Assembly: GCF_034120055.1 (NCBI RefSeq)
Contig: NZ_CP139368.1
Location: 3,038,001-3,102,000 of the forward strand
Source of the DNA: Microbacterium rhizosphaerae
GTDB lineage: Bacteria > Actinomycetota > Actinomycetes > Actinomycetales > Microbacteriaceae
Direction of reading: 5' to 3'
DNA: 64,000 nt
How positions within the stretch are numbered: position 1 is the stretch's first letter; each line of letters opens with the position of its first letter. The notes under the pieces are model-generated. The model was not told the DNA's origin, did not search any database, and saw only the letters and a program-made list of their open reading frames with translations. Of the stretch, positions 46,037 to 53,480 are shown piece by piece. Made by a program: the position numbers and the translations under genes.

Positions 46037-46675
46037 TCAGGTGAGGGAGTCCCGCCGCCAGAGGGCTGCGCACGAGGTGAGATCCTCGGCATACGTCGCG
46101 AGTCGCAGCGCGCGCGTCGTCAGCGTCGAGGCGCGCTCCGGCTCGGTCGGCTCGTAGTCGTCGGCGAGGTGCGTCGCGCCCGTCGCCTGGACGCGGCAGA
46201 AGGCGGCGGCACGGTCGAGGGCGACGGCGAAGTCGCCGTCGAAGAGGCCGCGCATGATCATGTCGATGAGCGCGACGAGTTCGTCCGGTCCCGCAGGGCT
46301 GGGAGCACCCGCGATCACCTCGTCGGCGGAGCTGAGCTCGGCACGGCCGCGGGCGTAGAGCAGCGCGGCGGTGTGCGGGTCGTCGTGGATCATGAGCTGA
46401 AGCAGGTACAGGCGCCACAGCGCACCGGGAAGGGATCGGGCCGGCGAGCGCGACCACAGCTCGGCGATGTCGTCGATCCCGTGCTCGCCCGTGTACGAGA
46501 CGAGCCGCTCGACGGTGCCCGCATCCGGATCCGCCCGGACGCGCGCGAGCAGGGCCGCAGCGGTCGAATGCGCGACCCGCGACACCTCGGCGGGGTCTTC
46601 GGCCGCGAACAGCCGATCGAACAGCTCGGCGGGGCGCCGCACCGGCTTGTGGTACTCCCGGGATGGATCTGTCAT
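46037..46675 (-). CDS. conserved actinobacterial protein of unknown function
   Basis: A 212-residue soluble, largely helical protein beginning MTDPSREYHKPVRRPAELFD. Conserved-looking blocks are SLPGALWRLYLLQLMIHDDPHTAALLYARGRAEL and LVALIDMIMRGLFDGDFAVALDRAAAFCRV. I see no catalytic motif or membrane segment. Similar proteins occur across Microbacteriaceae, but I know of no experimental function; the helical repeats might be a binding scaffold. ATG 46675 is the first methionine and has only a weak GGAACGG upstream. It is the last gene before the structured intergenic element. Confidence 0.6.
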   Translation of the reverse strand: MTDPSREYHKPVRRPAELFDRLFAAEDPAEVSRVAHSTAAALLARVRADPDAGTVERLVSYTGEHGIDDIAELWSRSPARSLPGALWRLYLLQLMIHDDPHTAALLYARGRAELSSADEVIAGAPSPAGPDELVALIDMIMRGLFDGDFAVALDRAAAFCRVQATGATHLADDYEPTEPERASTLTTRALRLATYAEDLTSCAALWRRDSLT

Positions 46676-46756
46676 CCGTTCCAGGGTACCGGCGGGCCCG
46701 GGTACGCGGCCCGACGCCCGCCGTCGCCGGACGCGAGGGCGGGCGGCGGGCGGGCC

Positions 46757-47167
46757 TCAGGCGGCCTGGTTGATGCGGATGTGGTTGCCCGCGGGGTCGC
46801 GGAACGCGCAGTCGCGCGGGCCCCAGGGCTGCACCTTGGGCTCCTGCAGCACCTCGGCGCCGGCCGCGCGCACGCGCTCGAACGTCGCGTCGAGGTCTGT
46901 CGTGTTGAACACGATCGGCCCGGGGCCCGACCCCTTGACGACGAGGCGCTGCAGCGCGTCGCCGTCCTCGGGCGAGCGTCCGGCGCCGGGGTCGGAGAGG
47001 ACGAGCATGAGACCGGGCTGGCCCGAGAAGCCGAGCGACACCCAGCGGTGGCCGTCCGAGGAGACGTCGTTGACGAGCTCGAGCCCGAGCGCATCGCGGT
47101 AGAAGTCGATCGCCGCGTCGACGTCGTCGACGGTCAGCGGGCTGTAGGAGAGGCTGATGTCTGTCAT
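46757..47167 (-). CDS. VOC-superfamily (glyoxalase-like) protein
   Basis: A 136-residue protein of the vicinal-oxygen-chelate fold, made of two beta-alpha-beta-beta-beta modules. The typical features are DVDAAIDFYRDALGLELVND at the start, GLMLVLSDP in the middle, and PRDCAFRDPAGNHIRINQ at the end. The family covers glyoxalases, dioxygenases and antibiotic-binding proteins, so activity is open. It begins 11 bases after the stop of an AraC-type regulator, which may control it. Only ordinary ribosome-binding sequence is seen. Confidence 0.88.
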   Translation of the reverse strand: MTDISLSYSPLTVDDVDAAIDFYRDALGLELVNDVSSDGHRWVSLGFSGQPGLMLVLSDPGAGRSPEDGDALQRLVVKGSGPGPIVFNTTDLDATFERVRAAGAEVLQEPKVQPWGPRDCAFRDPAGNHIRINQAA

Positions 47168-47177
47168 GCCCGCAACG

Positions 47178-47645
47178 CTACGAGGATGCGGACACGGATG
47201 CTTCTCCGATCCTGCTCAGCCCGAACGGCATCGGCCGCGTCAGCACCATCGCCATGCACGACGGCATCGCCTCCACGGCCTCGTGCGGGCGCGCACGGTA
47301 GGCACTCGGCGTCTCGCCGACGAGCCGCGTGAAAGTCGAGCTGAATGAGCCGAGGGAGGTCGCACCGACCGCGGTGCACGCATCCGTCACGCTCATCCCG
47401 TCGCGCAGCAGCGCCATCGCGCGCTCGATGCGCCGTGTCATCAGGTAGGCGTAGGGCGTCTCGCCGTACGCGGTCTTGAACTCCCGGCTGAAGTGCGCCG
47501 GCGACATCAGCGCCGCAGCGGCCATGGTCGGGACATCGAGCGGGTCGGCGTACTGCCGGTCCATGAGGTCGCGCGCGCGGCGGAGGAAGCGGAGGGTCTC
47601 GACCGACTGCGGCGGATTGCCCGGGGACGCTGCATCGGATGCCAC
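47178..47645 (-). CDS. AraC-family transcription regulator
   Basis: A 155-residue regulator consisting almost entirely of the AraC/XylS DNA-binding domain: RRARDLMDRQYADPLDVPTMAAAALMSPAHFSREFKTAYGETP holds the first helix-turn-helix, and RIERAMALLRDGMSVTDACTAVGATSLGSFSSTF the second. No ligand-binding domain is present, so it may act constitutively or sense through its short C-terminal tail. It precedes the VOC gene by 11 bases; the pair is a frequent arrangement in actinobacteria in which the regulator likely controls the adjacent VOC protein. Confidence 0.88.
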   Translation of the reverse strand: MASDAASPGNPPQSVETLRFLRRARDLMDRQYADPLDVPTMAAAALMSPAHFSREFKTAYGETPYAYLMTRRIERAMALLRDGMSVTDACTAVGATSLGSFSSTFTRLVGETPSAYRARPHEAVEAMPSCMAMVLTRPMPFGLSRIGEASVSASS

Positions 47646-47772
47646 CTTCCGACCCTAACGCCGGGTGCGGACGCGGTGCGCACGGACGCACGTCCGCCGC
47701 GCGGCCATTCGGTCGAACTCGGGTAGTGGCTTAGACTTCCGAGAAGTGCCGCACACCTCTTCTGGTGCTGCC

Positions 47773-47844
47773 GGGCCTCTAGCTCAATGGCAGAGCTGCG
47801 GACTTTTAATCCGTAGGTTGTGGGTTCGAGTCCCACGGGGCCCA
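47773..47844 (+). tRNA. tRNA-Lys (anticodon TTT)
   Basis: A 72-base cloverleaf: acceptor GGGCCTC with GGGGCCC (one G-U pair), anticodon stem GCGGA/TCCGT around loop CTTTTAA (anticodon TTT), T arm GTGGGTTCGAGTCCCAC. CCA is not encoded. The promoter-like TAGACT lies at 47732-47737. Confidence 0.97.
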
Positions 47845-47859
47845 CTTATCTCGTATCGA

Positions 47860-48459
47860 TCAGGCGTTGAGCTCTTCGAGGACGAAGGACAGCTCGTCGC
47901 CGAAGGCGCACTCGAGCAGTTCCTCGATGTTGCGGCCGTGCTTGAGCTCGAGCGGAAGGCCGGACGCGATCAGGGTGTTGATGAGCATGCCCTGGGCGAT
48001 GAAGGCCATCGCCTCCTCCGCGGGCATGACGTCGCGCAGGCGGTCGTAGATGCGCATGAAGCCGGCGCGTGCGACGGGCCCGATGCCCGCGTCGTGTCCG
48101 AGGATGAACCCCTGCATCAATGAGAGCAGCACCCCGCGATCGGTCTTGACGAGCGACACGTACGCGTCGCCGATGAAAGGCCGGAAGTCCTCGGTCCCCT
48201 CCGGGGCCGCCGCGATCGCGGCGTCGAACGCGAGCAGGATGCGCGCGCACGTGCGCTGCAGCACGTCGATGAAGAGCTGCTCCTTGGAGCCGAAGAGCCG
48301 CAGCACGTAGGGCTGGCTGATCCCCGCTTCGCGGGCGATGCGGTCGGTCGTCGCCCCGGCATAGCCCTGCTCGCCGAAGACGCGCGCGGCCGCTTCGAGG
48401 ATCAGCTCGCGCCGCTCCATCGCGGGGATGCGGTCGGAGGTGGAAGCCATGCTTGACAT
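47860..48459 (-). CDS. TetR-family repressor of the adjacent MFS gene
   Basis: A 199-residue TetR-type regulator. The N-terminal helix-turn-helix reads LILEAAARVFGEQGYAGATTDRIAREAGISQPYVLRLFGSKEQLF; the C-terminal helices form a ligand-binding domain of unknown specificity. It is divergent from a DHA2-type MFS exporter, with two similar decamers, ATCAGTCGAT and ATCAGTCAAT, in the gap, so it probably represses itself and the exporter until a drug-like ligand binds. The start may be ATG 48459 or ATG 48450; neither has a clear ribosome-binding site. Confidence 0.88.
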   Translation of the reverse strand: MSSMASTSDRIPAMERRELILEAAARVFGEQGYAGATTDRIAREAGISQPYVLRLFGSKEQLFIDVLQRTCARILLAFDAAIAAAPEGTEDFRPFIGDAYVSLVKTDRGVLLSLMQGFILGHDAGIGPVARAGFMRIYDRLRDVMPAEEAMAFIAQGMLINTLIASGLPLELKHGRNIEELLECAFGDELSFVLEELNA

Positions 48460-48462
48460 GTT

Positions 48463-48505
48463 ATCAGTCGATAGCTACATTCGTCCAGGTAAGTAATCAG
48501 TCAAT
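48463..48505. promoter_or_regulatory. paired TetR-type operator half-sites
   Basis: ATCAGTCGAT (48463-48472) and ATCAGTCAAT (48496-48505) differ at one base and are 33 bases apart, about three helical turns. Each is partly palindromic in its flanks (TATC/GATA, TAAT/ATTA). They lie in the AT-richer gap between the TetR and MFS genes. Confidence 0.5.
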
Positions 48506-48554
48506 TACCACAAGGCTGATCCGGACACTCATCCCACCTGACGAAAGGCTCGTC

Positions 48555-50009
48555 ATGTCTTCCTCCGCTCGCCGCATCCCGGTATGGCTCGCCGTGGTCG
48601 CGGCATCCCTCCCGATGTTCATGTCGACGCTCGACAACCTCGTCGTCACGAACGCGCTGCCCGCGATGCGCGCCGACCTCGGCGCATCCATCGAGCAGCT
48701 CCAGTGGTTCGTCAACGCGTTCACGCTTGCGTTCGCGTCGTTCATCCTCGTGGCCGCCGCGCTCGGCGATCGTCTCGGTCGCCGGACCGTCTTCCTCGTG
48801 GGCATCGCGGTGTTCACCGGCGGCAGCATCCTGGCCGCCCTCAGCACGACCCCCGAGATGGTGATCGTCAGCCGGGCGATCCAGGGCCTCGGCGCCGCCG
48901 GCGTCATGCCCCTCTCGCTCACGCTCCTGGCCGGCAGCGTGCCGACGCGTCTGCGGCCCGCGATGATCGGCATCTGGGGCGGCGTCGCGGGCCTCGGGGT
49001 CGCGCTCGGTCCGCTCATCGGCGGAGCCGTCGTCGAAGGCTGGAACTGGCAGGCGATCTTCTGGATCAACGTCCCCGTCGGGGTCATCGCGCTCCCCCTC
49101 GCGCTCGTGGCGCTGCCGAACAGCCGCGGCGCGCGCGTCGGCATCGACGTGCTCGGCGTGCTCCTCGCCGGCCTCGGCGTGCTCGCCGTGGTCTACGGCA
49201 TCGTGCGCGGCAACGACGCGGGATGGGACAGCTTCGAGATCGTCGGCTCGCTCACGGTCGGCGCGCTGCTGCTGGTCGGCTTCGTCCTGTGGGAGCTGCG
49301 CGCCCCGGCACCGCTCCTGCCGATGCGGCTGTTCCGCGACCGCAGCTTCACCGCGGCGAACGTCGTGGGTTTCGCGTTCAGCTTCGGGATGTTCGGGTCG
49401 GTGTTCATCCTCATCCAGTTCCTTCAGGTCGTGCAGGGCGCGTCGCCGCTGCAGGCCGGGCTGCAGACCATGCCCTGGACGCTCGCCCCGATGTTCATCG
49501 CACCCCTCGCGGGGCTCCTCGCCCCGCGCGTCGGCACGCGCGCCCTCATGGTCACGGGCCTGACGATGCAGACGGCCGCGCTCGTGTGGATGGCCCTCGT
49601 CATGAGCAGGGATGTCGCGTACCTCGAGCTCGTCCCGCCGTTCCTTCTGGCCGGGATCGGCATGGCGCTCGTGTTCGCTCCGATGTCGACGGCCGTGCTC
49701 GCCCACATGCCCGAGGTCGACCACGCGAAGGCGACAGGCACCAACTCGACGCTCCGCGAGGTCGGCACGGCGCTCGGCGTCGCCGCCCTGACCGCAGTCT
49801 TCCTGGGTGCGCACGGCCAGCTGACCCCGACGGGGTACGTCGAGGCGGCCGTCCCCGCGATCCTGACCGGGGCAGCCGCACTCGGCCTCGGCGCGATCGC
49901 CGCCCTCTTCCTCCCCGCAGGGCGCGGAACCGCCGTGGCGCACGACGCGGGTCTGGACGAGGTGGATGCCGAGTCCGGCCCGGTCGACGAGCCCGTCGCC
50001 GTCGGTTGA
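48555..50009 (+). CDS. MFS transporter, DHA2 (14-TMS) drug efflux type
   Basis: A 484-residue major-facilitator exporter with about 14 transmembrane helices. Motif C of drug:proton antiporters appears as WGGVAGLGVALGPLIGGAVVEGWNWQAIFWINVPVG, and motif A as GDRLGRRTVFLVG. Residues MSTLDNLVVTNALPAM give the typical D-x-x-V-N-x-A start of DHA2 members. The substrate is likely a lipophilic drug or dye. ATG 48555 follows GAAAGG. It is divergent from the TetR gene that probably controls it. A hairpin ends the transcript. Confidence 0.9.
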   Translation: MSSSARRIPVWLAVVAASLPMFMSTLDNLVVTNALPAMRADLGASIEQLQWFVNAFTLAFASFILVAAALGDRLGRRTVFLVGIAVFTGGSILAALSTTPEMVIVSRAIQGLGAAGVMPLSLTLLAGSVPTRLRPAMIGIWGGVAGLGVALGPLIGGAVVEGWNWQAIFWINVPVGVIALPLALVALPNSRGARVGIDVLGVLLAGLGVLAVVYGIVRGNDAGWDSFEIVGSLTVGALLLVGFVLWELRAPAPLLPMRLFRDRSFTAANVVGFAFSFGMFGSVFILIQFLQVVQGASPLQAGLQTMPWTLAPMFIAPLAGLLAPRVGTRALMVTGLTMQTAALVWMALVMSRDVAYLELVPPFLLAGIGMALVFAPMSTAVLAHMPEVDHAKATGTNSTLREVGTALGVAALTAVFLGAHGQLTPTGYVEAAVPAILTGAAALGLGAIAALFLPAGRGTAVAHDAGLDEVDAESGPVDEPVAVG

Positions 50010-50021
50010 ACGGATCGGTGG

Positions 50022-50046
50022 GCCCGGGCGCATCGTGTGCCCGGGC
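50022..50046. terminator. terminator between MFS and LCP genes
   Basis: GCCCGGGC (50022-50029) pairs with an identical, self-complementary GCCCGGGC (50039-50046). The inner bases GCA/TGT extend the stem to about 11 pairs with one G-T wobble around a TCG loop. It lies between converging stops at 50009 and 50083. Confidence 0.75.
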
Positions 50047-50082
50047 TTCACCGCGCCCGTGCTGTTCCTGGACCCGGGACCC

Positions 50083-51324
50083 TCAATTCACGCAGGGCAC
50101 CACGCCCGACTGCAGGGGCGACCGACTGTCCGTATAGACGTTCGAGCCCGGTGTCGTCGACGTCGGTGACGGGGTCGCGGGCGGCGTCGCCTTCGTCGTG
50201 GTCTGGGACGAGGGTGTCGGCGCGGGCGTCGGCGTCGGCGGATGCAGCAGACCGGCCACGATCGCCTGGATCTTGGCGACGTCGACGATGTTGACGTCCT
50301 CGCCGCCGACCGTGCCGTAGCGCTCGATCGGCAGCGTCTGGAAGCTCAGGCCTCCGCCCGACAGCCGCTGCGCCTGCGAGGCGAGGCTCAGGAGGTCGAA
50401 TCCACTGTCGAGCGCCACATACTGCTTGGCGGTGTCGATGAGCGTCTGCATCGTGACGGGGTTCGCGAAGGTGCCGGAATGCCGCAGCTTGACGGCGAGC
50501 GAGACGATGAACGCCTGCTGGCGCCGCGTGCGGTCGAGGTCGGTGAGGAACACGTTCTTGTATCGCGTGTCGCGCCGCTGCCGTACGAAGGCCATCGCCT
50601 GCGACGCGCTGACCTGCTGGACGCCCGCGGGGAAGTCGGCGCCCGAGAACGTGTCGGCGGTGGCGTGATTGAGGCAGACCGTGACCGGCTGCACCGCTTG
50701 TGCGATGCGGTAGAACGCGGCCATCGTGATCTCGACGAAGTGGTCGATGCGCACCCCTCCGAGGAACGTGGAGACGGTGTCGATCTCCTCCTGCCGCGCA
50801 GCCGTGCGCGCCTGCTGGTACGCATCCGTCTTGGCGACACCCTTGTTCAGGAGCGCCGAGTATTGCGCGGCGAACTCCCGCCCGTAGGCCTCCTTGATCT
50901 TGCCGTGGCCGGCGCCGCCCGGCGTTCCGGCGTACTGCACGTAGTCGTCGCGCGGGATCGAGATGCCCACGGCCTGGCCGCCGCCGGCGGGGATGTGGAT
51001 GAACATGAGGACGTTGGTGTTGTACCCGCCGACCGACTGGTCCTCGGCGTGGATGGCGTTGTAGATGTCCGCCGGGTAGGGGTCGCCGTTCTCGTCGACA
51101 CGGCTGTCCAGGCCCATCACGAGGATGTTCGTCTCACCCGTCAGCTGAGGGACCCCCGGCTGGGATGTCCCGCTCGGCATGGCCACGTGGGAGCGGTGGA
51201 TGCCGGTCGCAAGGCCCATGAGGTCGACGGCGACGATGGCGCCGGCGATGAGGACCGCGGCCGCGACGCCCGCGCCGATCCAGGCGAAGAGTCGGCGCCG
51301 GCGTCCTTCAGTGGGGATGGTCAC
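50083..51324 (-). CDS. LCP (LytR-CpsA-Psr) family cell-wall glycopolymer transferase
   Basis: A 413-residue membrane protein. LCP enzymes transfer teichoic-acid or other glycopolymers from lipid carriers to peptidoglycan on the outer membrane face. A basic tail and one helix (LFAWIGAGVAAAVLIAGAIVAVDLMGLA) precede the catalytic domain, with the conserved acids and arginines NILVMGLDSRVDENGD, ISIPRDDYVQY, GGVRIDHFVEI and AFVRQRRDTRYKN. The tail is Pro/Thr-rich and disordered. The start is GTG 51324, with GGAGG unusually close to it. It is monocistronic, 85 bases downstream of the ZIP gene start region on the same strand side. Confidence 0.9.
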   Translation of the reverse strand: MTIPTEGRRRRLFAWIGAGVAAAVLIAGAIVAVDLMGLATGIHRSHVAMPSGTSQPGVPQLTGETNILVMGLDSRVDENGDPYPADIYNAIHAEDQSVGGYNTNVLMFIHIPAGGGQAVGISIPRDDYVQYAGTPGGAGHGKIKEAYGREFAAQYSALLNKGVAKTDAYQQARTAARQEEIDTVSTFLGGVRIDHFVEITMAAFYRIAQAVQPVTVCLNHATADTFSGADFPAGVQQVSASQAMAFVRQRRDTRYKNVFLTDLDRTRRQQAFIVSLAVKLRHSGTFANPVTMQTLIDTAKQYVALDSGFDLLSLASQAQRLSGGGLSFQTLPIERYGTVGGEDVNIVDVAKIQAIVAGLLHPPTPTPAPTPSSQTTTKATPPATPSPTSTTPGSNVYTDSRSPLQSGVVPCVN

Positions 51325-51409
51325 GCCTCCGACCCTGCTCTGCTCCCCTGCGCGTCCCCTGGAACGGCCTGAGCATCGCCTGGGACCGCGCCCGGCGGAG
51401 CGGGTGGCG

Positions 51410-52216
51410 TCAGGCGCCGCCGGCGGTCACGATCGCGTCGGTGACGAAGCCCGCGATCAGGCCGATGAGTACGCCGTAGGCCACGAGATCGCCGCGGCGC
51501 GCCCGCATCCCGATCCCGATCATCTGCAGGACGACATAGAGGATCGAACCGGCCGCCAGCGTGAGGAAGAGAACGCTGACGACATCGCTGATGAAGAACG
51601 TGCCGACCCAGGTGCCGAGGACCGTCGGACCGCCGCCGATGAGCGCGAGCAGCAGCAGCTGCGCCCACGAGGGGATGCGGCGATGCCCGTGCTCGTCGAC
51701 GTCGGCGGCGAGCGGTGCGACGATGCCGAAGCCCTCCGTCGCGTTGTGCAGGGCGAAGCCGATCACGAGCACGATCGCCAGCTGCAGCTCACCGGATGCC
51801 GCCGACTGGCCGATCGCGAGGCCCTCCGCGAAATTGTGGAGCCCGATGCCGACGGCGATGAGCAGCGCCAGCCGGCGCGGCGACAGGTGCTCGTCACCGG
51901 AGCGGCGCACCATCCAGCGCTCGTACCACGTGAGCCCGAGCAGGCCGACGGCGAGGCCGGCGGCGAACAGCAGTCCGAGCCCGAGCACGGCTCCCATGTC
52001 GCCCTTGCCCGCGTGCAGGTCGCCGAGTCCGGTGTCGATGGGCTCCCACGCATGTGCGAGGACATCCCAGAAGATGAACAGCAGGATGCCGGCCGCGATC
52101 GCGTTCAGCATCGTGCGCAGGCTGGGCGCGGTGGACCGCATCCGGCCGAGCGGCATTCCCAGTACGATCGTCGCCCCGGCGATGAAGCCGAGCAGCAGGA
52201 CGGCGGGCAGGGGCAT
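51410..52216 (-). CDS. ZIP-family metal transporter
   Basis: A 268-residue, eight-helix transporter of the ZIP family, importing divalent metals such as Zn, Fe or Mn. The metal path motifs are HNFAEGLAIG in helix IV and HNATEGFGI in helix V, and the variable loop holds the metal-binding segment VDEHGHRRIPSW. ATG 52216 follows GGAGAG. A 19-bp sequence matching 15 of 19 positions of the DtxR/IdeR consensus lies 19 bases upstream, so iron- or manganese-dependent repression is likely, which favours iron or manganese over zinc as the physiological link. This is inference from the box, not from the protein. Confidence 0.88.
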   Translation of the reverse strand: MPLPAVLLLGFIAGATIVLGMPLGRMRSTAPSLRTMLNAIAAGILLFIFWDVLAHAWEPIDTGLGDLHAGKGDMGAVLGLGLLFAAGLAVGLLGLTWYERWMVRRSGDEHLSPRRLALLIAVGIGLHNFAEGLAIGQSAASGELQLAIVLVIGFALHNATEGFGIVAPLAADVDEHGHRRIPSWAQLLLLALIGGGPTVLGTWVGTFFISDVVSVLFLTLAAGSILYVVLQMIGIGMRARRGDLVAYGVLIGLIAGFVTDAIVTAGGA

Positions 52217-52234
52217 ACACTCTCCGATCGGGGG

Positions 52235-52253
52235 TTAGGCGAGCCTCAGCTTA
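52235..52253. promoter_or_regulatory. DtxR/IdeR-like operator upstream of the ZIP gene
   Basis: TTAGGCGAGCCTCAGCTTA matches the DtxR/IdeR consensus TWAGGTTAGSCTAACCTWA at 15 of 19 positions. It is 19 bases before the ZIP start and may also affect the plus-strand SRPBCC gene 106 bases away. Confidence 0.6.
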
Positions 52254-52358
52254 GTCGGTGGTTCTCGGTGCTCCCGACGCTCGCGTTCAGGTTCCGCGGC
52301 CCCGCGGCGAGGAGCACAATGAGTGCGTCGCCCGTAGTACCCGACGAAGGGGAACCTG

Positions 52359-52790
52359 ATGCTGCACGACGAGAGCACCGTGACGATCGACCGAACACCC
52401 GAGGACGTCTACGACTACCTCGTCGACGGCCTCAATGGGATGACGTGGCGTCAGGGCATCCGGTCGATCGCCCTGCGCGCGGGAACCGTCGGCGCCGTGG
52501 GCGCCGAGTACGCTCAGGAGCTCGCCGGACCCGGCGGGCGCAGCATCCCCGGCGACTACCGCGTGACGGTCGCGGATCGGCCCGACCGCATCCAGTTCGA
52601 AGTGATCGCCGGTCCCCTTCATCCGAAGGGCACGTATGCGATCAGTGCCGACGGCTCCGGCTCTCGCGTGACATTCGCCCTGGACGCTCAACCCGCGGGG
52701 ATCATGCGCCTCATGTCAGGCACCATCCGCAAGACGATGGCGTCCGAGGTCGGGTCGCTTGCGACGCTCAAGCAGGTCCTGGAGAGCTGA
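52359..52790 (+). CDS. SRPBCC (START-like) family protein
   Basis: A 143-residue protein of the helix-grip SRPBCC fold, which makes a hydrophobic cavity for lipid or polyketide-like ligands. The opening STVTIDRTPEDVYDYLVDGLN and later DYRVTVADRPDRIQFEVIAGPLHPKGTYAIS fit this fold, as does the long C-terminal helix IRKTMASEVGSLATLKQVLES. The ligand is unknown. ATG 52359 follows GGGGAA. Its last 23 bases overlap the 3' end of the convergent nicotinamidase gene. Confidence 0.82.
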   Translation: MLHDESTVTIDRTPEDVYDYLVDGLNGMTWRQGIRSIALRAGTVGAVGAEYAQELAGPGGRSIPGDYRVTVADRPDRIQFEVIAGPLHPKGTYAISADGSGSRVTFALDAQPAGIMRLMSGTIRKTMASEVGSLATLKQVLES

Positions 52791-53352
52791 CGAGCTCCGC
52801 GCCGGCGTGGGCGAGCTCGGCGAGGGCCGCCTCGCTGGACTCGGCCGCGACTCCGACGACGAGGTCGGTGAGGATGCGGACGTGCCTCCCGTGCGAGATC
52901 GCGTCCAGGGCCGACGCGCGCACGCAGTAGTCCGTCGCGATGCCGGCGACATCCACGTCCACGATGCCGTGCGCGTCGAGGAGCTGCTCCACGGTCTCGC
53001 CGTCATCCGTCACGCCCTCGAAGAGCGAGTATGCCGGCTTGCCCTGACCCTTCTTGACGTGATGGGTGACGGCGGTCGCATCCAGTTCCGGGTCGTACTC
53101 GGCGCCCGCCGTTCCGGCGACGCAGTGGACCGGCCACGAGTCGACGAAGTCGGGCGTCTCCGAGAAGTGCCCGCCGTTGTCGTTGGTCGCGTCGTGCCAG
53201 TCACGGGACGCGACGATGAGGTCGTAGTCGCCCGCATGGCCGCCGAGGAAACGTGAGATCCCGGCGGCGACGGCATCACCGCCGGCGACCGCGAGCGCAC
53301 CCTCCTCCGTGAAGTCGTTCTGCACGTCGACGATGAACAGTGCCTTTCCCAT
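52768..53352 (-). CDS. pncA: nicotinamidase / isochorismatase-family hydrolase
   Basis: A 194-residue cysteine hydrolase. Nicotinamidase converts nicotinamide to nicotinate in NAD salvage. The triad is present: aspartate in LFIVDVQNDF (residue 9), lysine in HHVKKGQG and cysteine in IATDYCVRASALDA. The metal-binding DWHDATNDNGGHF and WPVHCVAGTAGAE fit nicotinamidase better than other isochorismatase-like enzymes. ATG 53352 is used. Its 3' end overlaps the SRPBCC gene by 23 bases in opposite orientation. Confidence 0.88.
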   Translation of the reverse strand: MGKALFIVDVQNDFTEEGALAVAGGDAVAAGISRFLGGHAGDYDLIVASRDWHDATNDNGGHFSETPDFVDSWPVHCVAGTAGAEYDPELDATAVTHHVKKGQGKPAYSLFEGVTDDGETVEQLLDAHGIVDVDVAGIATDYCVRASALDAISHGRHVRILTDLVVGVAAESSEAALAELAHAGAELVSSPGPA

Positions 53353-53480
53353 ATCTCGAGGGTAGGCCCGACTGGGCTGGTCGGGGCCCTGCGGTCCGTC
53401 GTCGCCGTCCCGCGCGCAAGAAGGAGGCGGCGAGCGACGATTCGCGCCGCCCGCCGCCTGCCTTCGCGAGGCGAGGCGGA

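Noticed and set aside
53421..53460. Terminator hairpin after the APC permease
   Set aside because: AGGCGGCG/CGCCGCCT pair over only 8 bp with a 19-base loop in very GC-rich sequence; too weak to list as a feature.
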